DNA from: Henckelia pumila
Lineage: Eukaryota; Streptophyta; Magnoliopsida; Lamiales; Gesneriaceae
Assembly: GCF_033568475.1 (NCBI RefSeq)
Contig: NC_133120.1
Coordinates: forward strand, 88,120,151 to 88,184,150
DNA: 64,000 bases
Direction of reading: 5' to 3'
The position numbers and the translations under genes are program-made. The notes beneath the pieces were generated by a model. That model saw only the letters and a program-made list of their open reading frames with translations, made no database searches and was not told where the DNA came from. Below, piece after piece: positions 34,672 to 46,791 of this stretch; the stretch's first letter is position 1; each line of letters begins with the position of its first letter.

Positions 34672-35640
34672 AAAGTTTGAAGTATTTATTCACTCAGGCG
34701 GAGTTGAATATGCGACAGAGACGCTGGATGGATCTTCTGAAGGATTATGATTGTGAAATCAAATATCATCTAGGTTCTGTTAATCTTACTGCTGATGCCT
34801 TGAGTCGGCAGGTGAGACTTTCTGCACTTCAGACTAATGAAGTATCTCATATGATTCAAGAGTGCTGTTCATTGAGTTTTACGCTCAAGCACAAGAAAGG
34901 AAGGAATGTGATTCATTTGTATACTATTCTATCTGAGCCAGCATTGTATTCTCGGATCAGAGATTCTCAGATATCTGATGTTAAGACTCAGCGTTTGGCA
35001 CGTCTAGCCAATGGTGTTAATACATCTGGATTCCATTTTCAGACAGATGGTTTATTGTGCCTATCTAATCGAGTGGTTGTACCTAATGATGCGGAGCTCA
35101 GGAATAATATTCTTTCTCAAGCTCACAGGAGTCGCTTATCAGTTCATCCTGGTAGCATGAAAATGTATAAGGATTTGCGAACTAGATTCTGGTGGAAAGG
35201 GATGAAGAGGAGTGTGTATCAATTTGTTTCGAGATGTTTGGTTTGTCAACAGGTCAAGGCTGAACATCGACGACCAGGTGGATTACTGCAGAATCTAGAG
35301 ATTCCCGAATGGAAGTGGGAGCACGTGACTATGGAATTTGTTACCCACTTGCCTATGACGTTACGTCAGTGTGATGCTATCTGGGTTGTCGTTGACCGTT
35401 TGACAAAATCAGCACACTTTATTCCTTACAACCGGGAGTATTCTTATGATCGCATGGCACGCTTATATATCCAGGAGATAGTGCGTTTACATGGGATTCC
35501 AGTGAGCATAGTCAGTGATAGAGACCCACGATTTACCTCACGTTTTTGGGGTAGTTTTCAGGAGGTGCTGGGTATCACTCTGAGTTTGAGCACTGCATAT
35601 CATCCGGAGACTGACGGCCGTCAGAACGGACGATTCGTAC
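34672..35640 (+). pseudogene. Gypsy-2 RNase H end and integrase (truncated)
   Basis: Resumes the gypsy-2 polyprotein after CACTA-A: end of RNase H ([20 protein letters not shown]), integrase zinc-binding part ([11 protein letters not shown] ... [11 protein letters not shown]) and catalytic core ([23 protein letters not shown]). Homology to gypsy-1 stops near 35640, inside the segment after YHPETDG, where the sequence switches to gypsy-3 gag in the opposite strand. The integrase C-terminus, any chromodomain and the start of the 3' LTR are lost. Confidence 0.88.
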
Positions 35641-35642
35641 GC

Positions 35643-36194
35643 TGGGTGATGTAATCCACCACAGAAACGACACCCTCTCTCGAATTGGGTGATGTAATCC
35701 ACCACAGACTTGTCTCCCTGGCGGAGACTCATAAACTCCCGGATCATGCGACTGCGCACATTCTCAGTGAAATACTTGGCATAGAACATGCGTCTGAACT
35801 CTATCCAAGTCAATGTAGGTAGATTCACACCTCGAACCGCACCTTCCCACCAAGAGGTTGCATCACCTCTCATCATATACACTGCACACTTCACCCTGTC
35901 AGCATCAGTGATCCCCATGTAGTCAAATATGGACTCCAGTGATCGAATCCACCCCTCAGCAATGAGTGGATCAGTGGTGCCGACAAACTCCTTAGGTCCC
36001 TTCTTCTGGAACCACTCGGCAACATCCTCATCATGGGTGAGCCTAGGACGTGCCGCCTGCTGCTCCAACAGAGCAGTAATCCCAGCCATCATATTCGCAT
36101 TGGCCTGCTCCAATGCTGCAAGCGGATTCTGCGGAGGTGGAGGTGGAGGTGGAGGTGGAGGTCCCCCTCGCCTATTCATCTGTCTCGAAGGCAT
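35643..36194 (-). pseudogene. Gypsy-3 partial gag
   Basis: Minus-strand gag start of a third gypsy family: ATG at 36194 (MPSRQMNRRGG), a Pro-rich run encoded by GGT/GGA repeats on the opposite strand, then a retrotransposon Gag domain ([53 protein letters not shown]). It stops at about 35687, where the chromosome passes, through a 23-base repeated junction, into gypsy-2 integrase. Zinc knuckle, protease and all of pol are absent. Confidence 0.85.
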
Positions 36195-36383
36195 TCTGCA
36201 CCACCACATATTTCTTTACGTAAATCGCAATGCATAACTTAAGGGTTCTAAAACTTTTCTAACATGAAAATCTTAAATCATTACATATGCTCCTTATAAT
36301 TCATAAGAAAACATTTAAAACTTACAGACCGGTAGTAGGATTTCTGAGATTCACGTGGCAGTAGGACACCCTCCAAGGACCGC

Positions 36384-36395
36384 GCTCTGATACCA
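36384..36395 (-). promoter_or_regulatory. Primer-binding site of gypsy-3
   Basis: GCTCTGATACCA on the plus strand (TGGTATCAGAGC in element sense), two bases inside the LTR end at 36398. It fixes the element's orientation as minus. Confidence 0.88.
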
Positions 36396-36397
36396 AA

Positions 36398-39102
36398 TGA
36401 AACATCTAGAACTCTTTAAACTTAAATGCGGAAATTTTTTTTTTTTTGAAATAATTTATAAATAATACTATACATATACACCCATACATATATGTATAAA
36501 CATAAAAGAAATAATTTTACTACATAAAAATAACTTAATTAATTACTGAAAATATCCTTATGCAAGAATTAAAAATACTAAGTTTGATAATTCAAAATTC
36601 CCATAATTAAAATAATTAAAAGATGAACTTGTTTAAAAACTCAGCATAATAAAATAAATGTTTCTTTAACATCAACTAAAATCTGCGACGGTCACGGGGT
36701 CCACTGCTCCGTGAACTCATACGTCCTCACCACCGGTAGGAGCTACATAGAAGTCATCTGTCTCACCTGCACCATATAAGCGTAGTGAGCCTAGGGGCTC
36801 AACATGTCTAATCCTTTCTAACAAGGTTAAAAATAATGCATCACATAATTACTAATACATATACATGTACATGAGCATGCATGGAAATATTTTCATCACA
36901 TAATAAAACTGCTGAATCATAAACTGAATCATAACCATAATCATAAACATATTATTTCTTTATCATATATAATATAATTGAGCAATGCTTTTGAAACCTG
37001 AAGATGGTCCTATCCATAAGTGTGACGCTCATGTGTCGACTGATCAGTCTCATAAACCAACGTACGATGGCGGTGATAAATCACATCCTATGGTAGTAAA
37101 CTACCGAATCATATGGTGGATAACCACCCCTATGGTAGTAAAACTACCGGATCATATGGTAGAAAACCACCCCTATGTCACACATACTTCAATTTCCATC
37201 AAAAATATTTTATTGCTCATCATTTACATTATTATATACATAAGAAATTTCATGAATGCATGCACTGAAAATTTGTCTGTAATATATATTTAATTGATTT
37301 TTTCATAATAAATATACTTATACTTAAAATATAAACTTCATGCATAAAAATAATTAAATATGTATTCCGGACTTAGTTATTTTTCATGGGTTGGTCCAGA
37401 CTGCTGGTCTCTACTAAACCCCTTAACTGACTTAAAGTCCATTAACTAACTTAAAGCTCATAATTAATAAATAATTTTAAAAATTATAATTTTTACTAAA
37501 ATAAAATACTTAAATGTTATTGGGCTTAAATAAAAATATTTAGGCCCAATAACTAATTAATTCATAAAAATTCCTGGACTGGCCCAAAAAAATCACTGAC
37601 TGGCCCAAAAATTCCTATGGGCTCCCAAGCCCATAAAAATCATTGGGCTAACTTAAATAAATTATTTAAAGCCCAAAATAAAATTATTTGGAGGTCAAAT
37701 AATTTTCTAACTAATTTTAAAAGCCCAAAACCAATTAATCTTTTAATTAATTTAAAATTAAAATACCCGAGCCCGGCCCACCTAACCCGGACCCGGACCA
37801 CCTGACCCGACCCATGACCTACCATACCCAACCCGGACTACCCAAACCACCCGACCCAGCCCCAAATCCCAAAACCCGTACCCCCCTTTCCCTTTCCTTA
37901 AGCTGCGCGAGCAGCAGGCCTTCATGGCCTGCTGCCGCCCGGCTCCGGCCGCCCCTGGCCGGAGCACCACCGCCCAGACGTAGCCCATGTCTGGGCGGTC
38001 CTAACCTGACCCCTGCCCAGCCCTGGTTCGATCCTGCATGGCTGACCGAGACACTCTTCCCCCAAACCCTAAACCGAGCCTTCAACCCTTCTCCCTTAAT
38101 CCAGCTCTAACCCTCTTCGTTTCAGCCCCTACCCAGCCATTCCTCCTGACTCAAGGGACCCTAAGGCACCCCTTTGGACCATGAACGAACAGCTGGCCCG
38201 AACCCATGCCATAAAACGTGAGTTACATGCATCAACCAAGAGAAATCCCATATGTTAAATGCAAATCTCGATAGCCTTTCGTGAATTCAGAAAAGAAACA
38301 ACGCAAACATCAAAAATTTCTGTCTAGAACGATAATTAGCTTATATGGTGGCCAAAGAAAAGAATTTAGACATGCCTTTAAATTATTGACGAAGAATATC
38401 GCGTCTACGGATCTCCGGGACAACGAACGGACCAAAATTCTTCAAGGAATGAAGCTTGAATGATCGGCTATGGGGTTTTCTGCCAAGAAGGATGATGGAG
38501 GCATGAAGGAGGGTGGAAGAAAAGGGAGTTGTCGGCTGAAGGAGATAGTGGTAGGGTAGGTTTAGGTTTTAAATAAATTAAATAGAATTAAAATAGGATA
38601 TTAATTAATATAATATAGTTAGGTAGATAATATGACATAAAATATAAAATTTTTAAACTATTAAAATTAATAATAAATCTGATATTAAACCAAAATCCCG
38701 AAATAAAAATTTTGGGAATTTTTAAATATTAATAAAAGTCAATAAAATGACTTATTTTGGCTAAAAATCAATTATTAAATAAATATATAACTAAATACTA
38801 AAATTTTCTTGACAAAATATCTTAAAATATTATTTTAAGGCTCCTAAAACTCATAAAATATTTTTGGCTAAATATTTTGGCATCTCGTCCGTCCACGGTC
38901 CCGTCTACGCGATCGACTCAAAAATATTCTCAAAAATCTAAAAATACAATAACTGTGGGTTAAATGATCTCATAAATTTAAATCATGCATATAATCCACA
39001 TAATAACACATAAATGTCATTTAACCCAAATATAAATTTTAAATAATTATTTTTCTTAATTATGCATGCAAATTTACGTATTAAAAATTTCCGGGTGTTA
39101 CA
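36398..39102 (-). mobile_element. 5' LTR of gypsy-3
   Basis: A long LTR of 2705 bases, TGTAACACCCGG ... GATGTTTCA in element sense, adjoining the primer site and partial gag. The body is AT-rich with a GC-rich patch at about 37765-38050 containing many CCCGACCC/CCCGGACCC words. The element's other LTR is missing. Open frames inside (for example 37814-38110 and its antisense) are chance frames in the GC-rich patch. Only remnants of gypsy-2's 3' LTR follow it. Confidence 0.85.
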
Positions 39103-39475
39103 ATATACATATGTTTACTCATGTCTATATACTGGGCATTAGCGTTCACGTCCTAGTTGTTATCTTGGACACCCTATTCCATGGGGCAGGTCGCAGGATG
39201 GACGGAGCTGGTAGTTCAAGGCAGGACTAGGGAGCAGGAGCCTTGAGGATTTTATTATACAGCAGAAGTCGATATAGCTGTATAATGTTTACTGTTTAAG
39301 ATTTTCGATTTGGTTGTATCACTACAGATTTAAGCCTGGATTATGTTACTAAGTTGATATGTAAATTATGGTTATGTTTCCGCATGTTTTTACTCTGTTA
39401 AGTATTTTGCTGTATTAAGTTTAATGCATGCTATTAGTTGTCAGTTAGTAGGTGATTCCATGCAGGGTCACTACA
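39103..39475 (+). mobile_element. 3' end of the gypsy-2 3' LTR
   Basis: The last 373 bases of the gypsy-2 LTR, from ATATACATATGTTTAC to GGGTCACTACA, almost identical to 25431-25803. It is directly followed by gypsy-1 reverse transcriptase. It shows that gypsy-3 inserted in the 3' LTR of gypsy-2. Confidence 0.88.
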
Positions 39476-40253
39476 CTGCTAGACCCAGAAAACTACGGAT
39501 CTCAGCAACCGTCGTCGGACGCGACCAATTAAGCACCACCTCAATCTTGCTTGGATCAACAGAAATCCCCTCCCTGGATATGATATGGCCAAGAAAGACC
39601 ACTCGATCCATCCAGAACTCACACTTGCTCAGCTTGACGTACAACTGCTCATCTCGTAGAGTCTACAGTACCAACCGCAAGTGAGAAACATGCTCTTCCG
39701 TATTACGCAAATACACCAGAATGTCGTCAATAAAAACCACGACAAACTTGTCCAAATACTCCCTGAAGACACGGTTCATCAGATCCATGAATATAGCCGG
39801 CGCATTAGTCAAACCAAATGGCATCACTAGGAACTCGTAATGCCCATAGCAAGTACGAAATGCAGTCTTGGCTACGTCCTGATCACGGACTCTCAACTGA
39901 TGATACACAGATCTCAATTCAATCTTGGAGTAAACTGAAGTGCCCTGCAGCTGATCAAACAAGTTATCAATACGAGGCAAAGGATACTTGTTCTTCACAG
40001 TGACTCGATTCAGCTGCCGATAGTCAATGCATAGCCGCATAGACCCATCCTTCTTCTTTGCAAAAAGAACAGGAGCTCCCCAAAAAGATACACTAGAACG
40101 AATGTACCCCTTGTCCAAAAGATCCTGTAGCTGATTCTTCAACTCACGCATCTCTGACGGAGCCAGACGATACGGTGCTCGAGAAATAGGTGAAGTTCCC
40201 GGCATCAACTCTATGCCAAACTCGACTTCCCTAACAGGAGGAAAACTTGGAAT
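39476..40253 (-). pseudogene. Gypsy-1 reverse transcriptase (5' part)
   Basis: Minus-strand reverse transcriptase in the same frame as the upstream gag-protease but separated from it by a [47 protein letters not shown] in [12 protein letters not shown], then LSKCEFWMD-like text. It ends at the gypsy-2 boundary within LGLA. A further stop lies near 39663-39665, inside a segment that still reads as family sequence on both sides. Confidence 0.87.
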
Positions 40254-41816
40254 CTAATCAGAAAATACATCTGGAAATTCATCCACAACAGGAATACTCT
40301 CTATCCAAATGCTTTCAGCGGACAAATCAACTGCATAGATAAGGTAGCCTTCCCCGCCAGACTCTAGAGCTCGACAGGCTCTCAAAGCTGAAACCAAAGG
40401 CATCGGGGGTCGCGCTCCCTCTCCATAGAAAAACCAGCTATCACTCCCCTCCGGATGAAAGCGTACTAATCTCTGATAGCAGTCCACTGAAGCTCGATAG
40501 GTAGTCAACATATCTATTCCCAGAATGCAATCAAAGTCGTCCATCGCAAGAACCATGAGATTCGCTAACAGAATGTTCCCTTCGAACTCTAAAGGGCAAC
40601 CCATCACTAGACGCTTAGCCAAAGCAGATTGGCCCGTCGGAGTAGAAACAGACATCACTACATCTAGTGCAATGCATGGTAACTTATGCCTCTTAACAAA
40701 ACGTGCAGAAATGAAGGAATGAGAAGCACCAGTGTCAATAAGTACAAGAGCAGGTATACCATAAAGCAAAAATGTACCTGCGATGACTTTCTCATTCTCC
40801 TCCACTGCCTGATCATGTCTCGGGGCAAACACCTGGCCAGAAGCTCGTACCCTCAAATGAGAACTCCCAGCAGGCTGTCCCTGCGACCTCTGATGAACGG
40901 TGGCCTGAGAACCAGATCCTGAACCAGAACCAGAACCGCCTCCCCCAGATAGTGGACAATCCCTCCGGATATGACCAGTCTCTCCACAACGAAAACAAGC
41001 TCCAGAAGCTCTACGGCACTTGTCGGATGGATGGTTCTTCCCACAATGATCACACTTGTCCTTCTTACCGAAACAGACAACACCAGCAGAGCCAGAGGAA
41101 GAAGAAGTAGATCCAGACTTCTTGAAAGATTGGGCACGGGGACCCAAAGAACTAGCAGGTCTCGACTGAGAGAAAGACCTGTTTCGCCGAATGCTGTCCT
41201 CCGCCTGGTGACAACGGCTCACCAAACCCTCGTAGGACATGTCGTCACCAACCGCCACACGGTCATGGATCTCAGGGTTAAGGCCCTGAAGGAACAGATT
41301 ATACTTCATCCCATAGCTGTCAGCAATCTCGGGGCAATAGGATAGCAGATCAAAGAACTTCTGCTGATACTCATCAATAGACATAGCTCCCTGTCGCAGA
41401 CTCAGTAGCTCGCCCGCCTTCGATTGACGGAGTGCAGGAAGAAAATACAGCTTCTGAAAAGCTGTGCGAAACTTGGCCCAGGTGGCCACTCCTCTCGCCG
41501 CAACAAAAGGTGCAGAAGTAAACCTCCACCACCTGCGCGCACGTCCATCCAGAAGATAACCCAGGGTCTCCATCTTCTGCTCCTCGGTGCAGTGAAAAGT
41601 CTGAAAAGTCGTCTCCATGCGGTCTAACCAGTTCTCCGCATCTTCCGGAGACTCACCCCCAACCAAGGGCTTAGGCCCTGTCTGAAAGAATCTACGTACA
41701 CTAAAACGGTCCTCATCTCGATGACAATGGCGACGTTCCCGATGAGGCTCCCGGTCAGCATCACCCTAACGCCCACCAATACTGCCATGAGAACTCTGGT
41801 CGTCACGATCTGCCAT
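40254..41816 (-). pseudogene. Gypsy-1 gag and protease
   Basis: The Gag starts at the ATG at 41816 (MADRDDQSSHGS) but has an in-frame TAG at 41766-41768 after about 16 codons. The long open part covers the capsid-like region (FQTFHCTEEQKMETLGYL; LLSLRQGAMSIDEYQQKF), zinc knuckles (CDHCGKNHPSDKC, CFRCGETGHIRRDC), a Gly/Ser linker and the protease motif LIDTGASHSFIS. A second TAG at 40254-40256, where the family has a Glu codon (FSDE), ends it before reverse transcriptase. Both point changes disable the polyprotein. Confidence 0.9.
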
Positions 41817-41876
41817 CTACAAAATTAACCAAACGGTTATCTTATGTAGAATCTAAATCTCAAGAATACTTTGCAT

Positions 41877-41888
41877 GCTCTGATATCA
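41877..41888 (-). promoter_or_regulatory. Primer-binding site of gypsy-1, one mismatch
   Basis: GCTCTGATATCA on the plus strand, TGATATCAGAGC in element sense: the tRNA-Met site with one G to A change. It sits four bases inside the 5' LTR. Confidence 0.82.
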
Positions 41889-41892
41889 TAAA

Positions 41893-43279
41893 TGTAGTGA
41901 CCCTTACCTGGATCACCTACTAAACAGAACTTAGGCATGCAATTAACTTAATTAAATGGATATCAGAATAAATCTGCGAAAACCAAAAACAATATACAAT
42001 CCCAAGGAAAGGAATCTGTAAATACCCAAATATTATACAACCAGATCGAACAGCTGAATCAATCTAATAACAACAGAATAAAACCTAGGCGAAGCTCCAG
42101 CTGGCCAACAACTGCCTAGCCCCTCTTGGATCCACCCGCCTCATCCAATCGCAAACCTGCCCCATGGAATAGAGTGTCCAGAAACACAGAGTACGAGACG
42201 TGAGCATAAAACGCTCAGTACGAGAGTATGAGTATACATGCATGCAAAGTGAACTCCCTATAAACTCGATGTCAAGAATCAGATAACAGAGACAAATCGG
42301 GCCCTGGTATGTAGCACGCTGTGCCGTCGCTTCAGGAGGTGGCTCCCATACCATAATACCAGTGGATATGCCGGACCCAAATCGATGGAAGTCCAACCAC
42401 TAACAGGATAGGGAAAAACCCAACTAACAGACATCTCGAAGGAGATAGCTCAATATGCAAATGAATGCAGCATAAATCATGACATATAAATCATGCAGTC
42501 ACATAATACATGCATACTCAGTCAGGATATCTCGAACAGTACTTTTGTACCTCAAATCAGTGTGAGCTCTACCAACTCTAGGTCCACGCCTATAGTCTGC
42601 TCTGCACTGCCAAATGATACTACTATCATTATAGTGCTCTAAAAGCCTTAACTAAGCTATTGCATACTCCTAAATATTTATAGGAAGCAAAAGCTATACC
42701 TTCGTCCATCGTTAGCCCTTTGATGTCGAGTGCCTCAATCTAGGCCACAGCTCCGCTACGATGCCTGGACTGCTATGCCACTTCCGGATTCCCAACGGGA
42801 TGCCTAGAATTCCCTAGATCTGAGTTAGAAGGCTAAAGAATCGAGAGAGAAGAGAGGAATTGGTGCACTCAAATGTGAGCTCGGCACCCCCTATTTATAG
42901 ACAGAGTTCGGGCCCTCCGAACTGACTTCGGGTCGTCCGAACACGTTTGGGTTGTCTGAACTGGGCTTCGGGTCGTCCGAACCCAATATTACGTCATTGC
43001 TTACATCAGCATGATAACGTCCTCCATGAAGACTGTCGGCAGCACGTTCGGAGCGTCCGAACCACTCTTCGGATCGTCCGAACCCTGACTTCGGACCGTC
43101 CGAACCTTGACTTCGGAGCCTCCGAACTCGATGACCCTCAAACCATTTTCAAGTGTTCTGAATCCAATTCCGGACTCCGTTAACCCATTAAGAGTTCCCT
43201 TAATCACGTTTACTCTTAACTAGTAGGATTAATGAATTGATTAACACTTAATCACTGATTTCGGGTACGGGCTACTACA
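41893..43279 (-). repeat. 5' LTR of gypsy-1
   Basis: 1387 bases, homologous end to end with 20074-21438, with the same TATA box (42891-42900). It differs by scattered base changes and by one additional palindromic unit of about 21 bases near 43064-43084. Flanked by GAATA at 43280-43284. Confidence 0.92.
42907..43126. repeat. Array of near-palindromic 15-mers in the gypsy-1 5' LTR
   Basis: Eight units; one (near 42945, TTTGGGTTGTCTGAA) has decayed by C to T type changes compared with the other LTR, and one unit is additional. Same position upstream of the TATA box. Confidence 0.85.
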
Positions 43280-45828
43280 GAATAAAATTCTCTGGGTTTT
43301 GAACTTTGTGCTTCAGGCATCTTAAATCCTTTAAGGATTTTCATGTATATATCACTATCAAGTTATCCATATAAGTAAGCTGTAACAACATCCATAAGAC
43401 ACATTTTCAAATTTTCAGACACTACCAAACTAATCAAATATCAAAACGTAATTGCATCCATAACAGGAGAATACGTTTCTTCATAATCAATTACAGGCCT
43501 TTGAGAAAAACCTTGTGCAACAAGTCTAACTTTATATCTGACTATTTCATTTTTCTCATTTCGCTTTCGAAAAAAAAACATTTGTATCCAACAGGTTTTA
43601 CACCTTCAGGTGTGAGGACTATAGGTCCAAAAATATTACGTTTATTCAGTGAATCCAATTCAACCTGGATGACATCTTTCCATTTGGCCCAATCATGAAG
43701 AGTTTTACATTCACCAAAAGATTTTGGTTCATGATCCTCATTTTCATTTATGATGCCACAAGCCACATTATAAGAAAATATCTCATCAATATCTTCTATG
43801 TCTTTTCGGTTCCATATTTTTTCAGTATTAATATAATTGATAGAGATTTCACGATTCTCGTCATTTTGTGGTTCTGACAGAACATTTTCATCATCAGGTG
43901 TTTTTTTTTGGAACACCATTTTCTATTTTATGATCATCGTGCTTCTCTATACCTTTTTTCGAGGATTTTTATCCTTGGAACCGACTGGCCTTCCACGCTT
44001 CAAGCGTTTTATGACATCATGAGTGTCTTCAATTTGTTTCTTTGGAATTTCAATTCGAGCAGGGGCATTTACAGCATGTATATATGATTTTGTTACCCCT
44101 TTTGTGTCTACAATTGCATCTGGCATTTGATTTGCAATTATTTGCAAGTGCACAATTTGCTGTACATATTTCTCACATTATTTGGTCCTTGGATCCAAAT
44201 GTAACAATGATGGTACATACCATGTGATTTCTTTTTCGATGTGTTTCTTTTCTCCCCCTAACATTGGGAAGATTTCTTCATTAAAATGACAATCAGCAAA
44301 GCGTGTTGTAAACACATCGCCTGTCTGAGGCTCAAGATATCGAATGATTGATGGACTATCATAACCGATATAAATATCGATTTTTCTTTGAGGAACCATT
44401 TTTTATCGTTGAGGTGATGCAATAGGCACATACACCATACATCCAAAAATTCTCAGATGAGAAATATTTGGTTCTTTACCAAATGCAAGTTGCAATGGGG
44501 AGAATTTATGATATGCACTTGGTCTGATGCGAATTAATGCCGCAGCATGTAAAATTGCATGTTCCCATATAGAAATAGGGAGTTTTGTTCTCATAATCAT
44601 TGGTTTAGCAATCAGTTGTAGACGTTTAATCAATGATTCAGCTAATCCATTCTGTGTATGAACATGAGCAACAGGATATTCAACAGTAATTTCCATTGAC
44701 ATACAATAGTCATTGAAAGTTTGGAAAGTAAATTTTTCAGCATTATCAAGTCTTATTTTCTTGATTGTATAATCGGGAAATTGATTCCTCAATTTTATTA
44801 TTTGAGTCATTAATCTTGCAAATGCCACATTCTGAGTTGACAATAAGCATACATATGACCATCTGCTAGAGGCATTGATCAATACCATATAATATCGAAA
44901 TGTTCCACATGGTGGATGAATTGGCCCACAAATATCACCCTGAATGCGTTCAAGAAATATGGGTGATTCTGTTTGGATTTTAGTTGGCGATGGTCTTATA
45001 ATAAGTTTTCCAAGAGAACATGTTTTACATTGAAACTTATTATTCTGAAAGATCTTCTGGTCTTTCAATGGATGACCATGCGTATTTTCAATAATTCTTC
45101 GCATCATTATTGAACCAGGATGTCCCAATCGATCATGCCAATTTGTTAATATTGAAGAACTATTTAACCACCATATTTGATTCGATTGGACTTATATGTG
45201 TATAATGCAATCCAGTAGGAAGCATTGATAATTTTTCAACCACATATTTCTTTCCTGATTTATATGTGGTAAGACACATATATTTCTGATTTCCATCAGT
45301 TATCGTCTCAGTATCATATCCATGAGAATATATGCCATTAAAACTCAAAAAATTTCTTTTCGATTGTGGTGAATATAAAACATCATTTATCAGAAATTTT
45401 GTACCATTTGGTAACAAAAATTATGCTTTACCACAACCTTCAAGTCTACAGGACCTGATATTGTATTCACCATTGTTTTTGTTGGTTTTATTTCCAAGAA
45501 ATATCTTTCATCTCGCAGAATAGTGTGCGTTGTACCACTATCCGGTATGCAAATTTCCATGATATTATTTCCATGTTTGCTCATAGCATTTTCCATATCA
45601 AACTTCACAAATATGCAATAAAGAAAAATTAAGTACAATACAAATGCAAAATATAACATGCTTTATAATACAAGAATGCATGAAAAACACAAATTTGTTA
45701 CAATCTAGTCCCACCAATTTTTTAATCAATGTTTTCGAAATCATTCAAAAAATCTGCAGCATTGAAACTAGCTGAACCAAGTAAATGGTCACTATCTTCA
45801 ACAAAATTGGTCTCTTTTCCTTTCCCCT
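43280..45828 (-). pseudogene. Copia-1 protease, integrase and start of reverse transcriptase
   Basis: Minus-strand copia polyprotein, order in element sense: protease motif DSGTTHTI (45540 region), integrase zinc-binding and catalytic parts (HPGSIMMRRIIENTHGHPL; CKTCSLGKL; GDICGPIHPPCGTFRYYMVL; EYPVAHVHTQNGLAES), a Lys/Arg-rich linker (KRLKRGRPVGSKDK), then the reverse transcriptase start (WKDVIQVELDSLNKRNIFGPI). Several frameshifts and stops separate these frames (ends at 45390, 45160, 44403, 44178, 43947 and 43542). It is split off from its RT half by gypsy-1 and from gag by CACTA-B. Confidence 0.87.
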
Positions 45829-45849
45829 CACTACAAGAAAAAAGCAAAA

Positions 45850-46115
45850 CAACAACGGTTTTTATCCGTTGTTAAAGGCCATAAAAAACTGTTGTTAAAT
45901 CCCGTGTTGTTAAAGAGAGCGCTCAAAGACAACGGTTAAAAACCGTTGTCTTATACGAAAAGACAACGGTTTTACGACGGTGAAAAACCATTGTCTTTGC
46001 CATCAAAGAAAACGGTTTTTCACTGTTGTCTTTGAGCGTGTTTTTTTAAAAAGCAAAACTTTCAACAACAGTTTTAAACTACCTACGACAACAGTTAAAA
46101 ACCGTTGTCTTTTTT
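45850..46115. repeat. Left subterminal repeat array of CACTA-B
   Basis: Many copies of GACAACGGTTTT and AAAACCGTTGTC, often paired as short inverted repeats; the family motif has G where CACTA-A has C after ACAACG. Confidence 0.85.
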
Positions 46116-46740
46116 CAGATAAAAACAAAAAAAATAAAATTTAATACACAATTTTGCAGTATTATAAATTATTTAAAATACAAAATTCAAATATAAAATT
46201 CAATAAAAAAATTTTCAACGTTCGAAAATAAGATTTACAACATTTTGAAAAATAATACAACAAATAAAATGACAAAAAATTACACTAATAACCGAATGTA
46301 AAGAGACCACACTGCAACTCCCAGCGCTCCTTCACTTGCTAAAACCTTTATATTTTTTGGCTTTCCGGCATTTTTCCCAATACTCTTGAAGACACATGCT
46401 TAAAATAAAGATATATAATATAAATTAAAAACCATAATTGTAAACCAGATTGTCTTTTGTATTAAGAAATATATCTTCAAACTCATAAATTACTTTAGAG
46501 AAAATCTAAGTATCAACAACAAAAGTCCTCAAAAAACAAAAAAGTAAACTTTAAAATTAAACAGTGATAGAACATAAACTTCATAGAAATAAGTAGCAAC
46601 ACTAGCTAAGAAATAAACCATTTATTAAAACTTTAATTTAGATTCAATACAGTTTCTTACTATCTTAGTGCTTGAAATTTTTATGATCTTTCTAGCTTCC
46701 TAGAGCATAATCACATAATATTCATCAAGAAATCATGAAA

Positions 46741-46791
<51 letters not shown>

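Larger units (their letters stand above)
20074..43279 (-). mobile_element. Gypsy-1: Ty3/gypsy LTR retrotransposon (chromovirus type) with nested insertions
   Basis: Two LTRs of the same family bound the composite (20074-21438 and 41893-43279), with matching 5-base duplications GAATA outside. In minus orientation the order is 5' LTR, tRNA-Met primer site, gag, protease, reverse transcriptase, [gypsy-2 composite inserted], RNase H, integrase, chromodomain-like tail, polypurine tract, 3' LTR. The order and the chromodomain-like end ([19 protein letters not shown]) point to the Tekay/Del-type chromoviruses. The two LTRs differ by scattered substitutions and by one repeat unit of about 21 bases, so the insertion is not very recent. 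Coding parts are broken by two stops, one deletion and one small duplication. Confidence 0.92.

Noticed and set aside
35929-36242. Plus-strand frames with a Gly-rich run
   Set aside because: Antisense shadow of the Pro-rich start of gypsy-3 gag.
37814-38110. Overlapping frames on both strands in the GC-rich patch (Pro/Ala/Arg-rich proteins)
   Set aside because: They lie within the gypsy-3 LTR and owe their length to GC-rich repeats without stops, not to coding selection.
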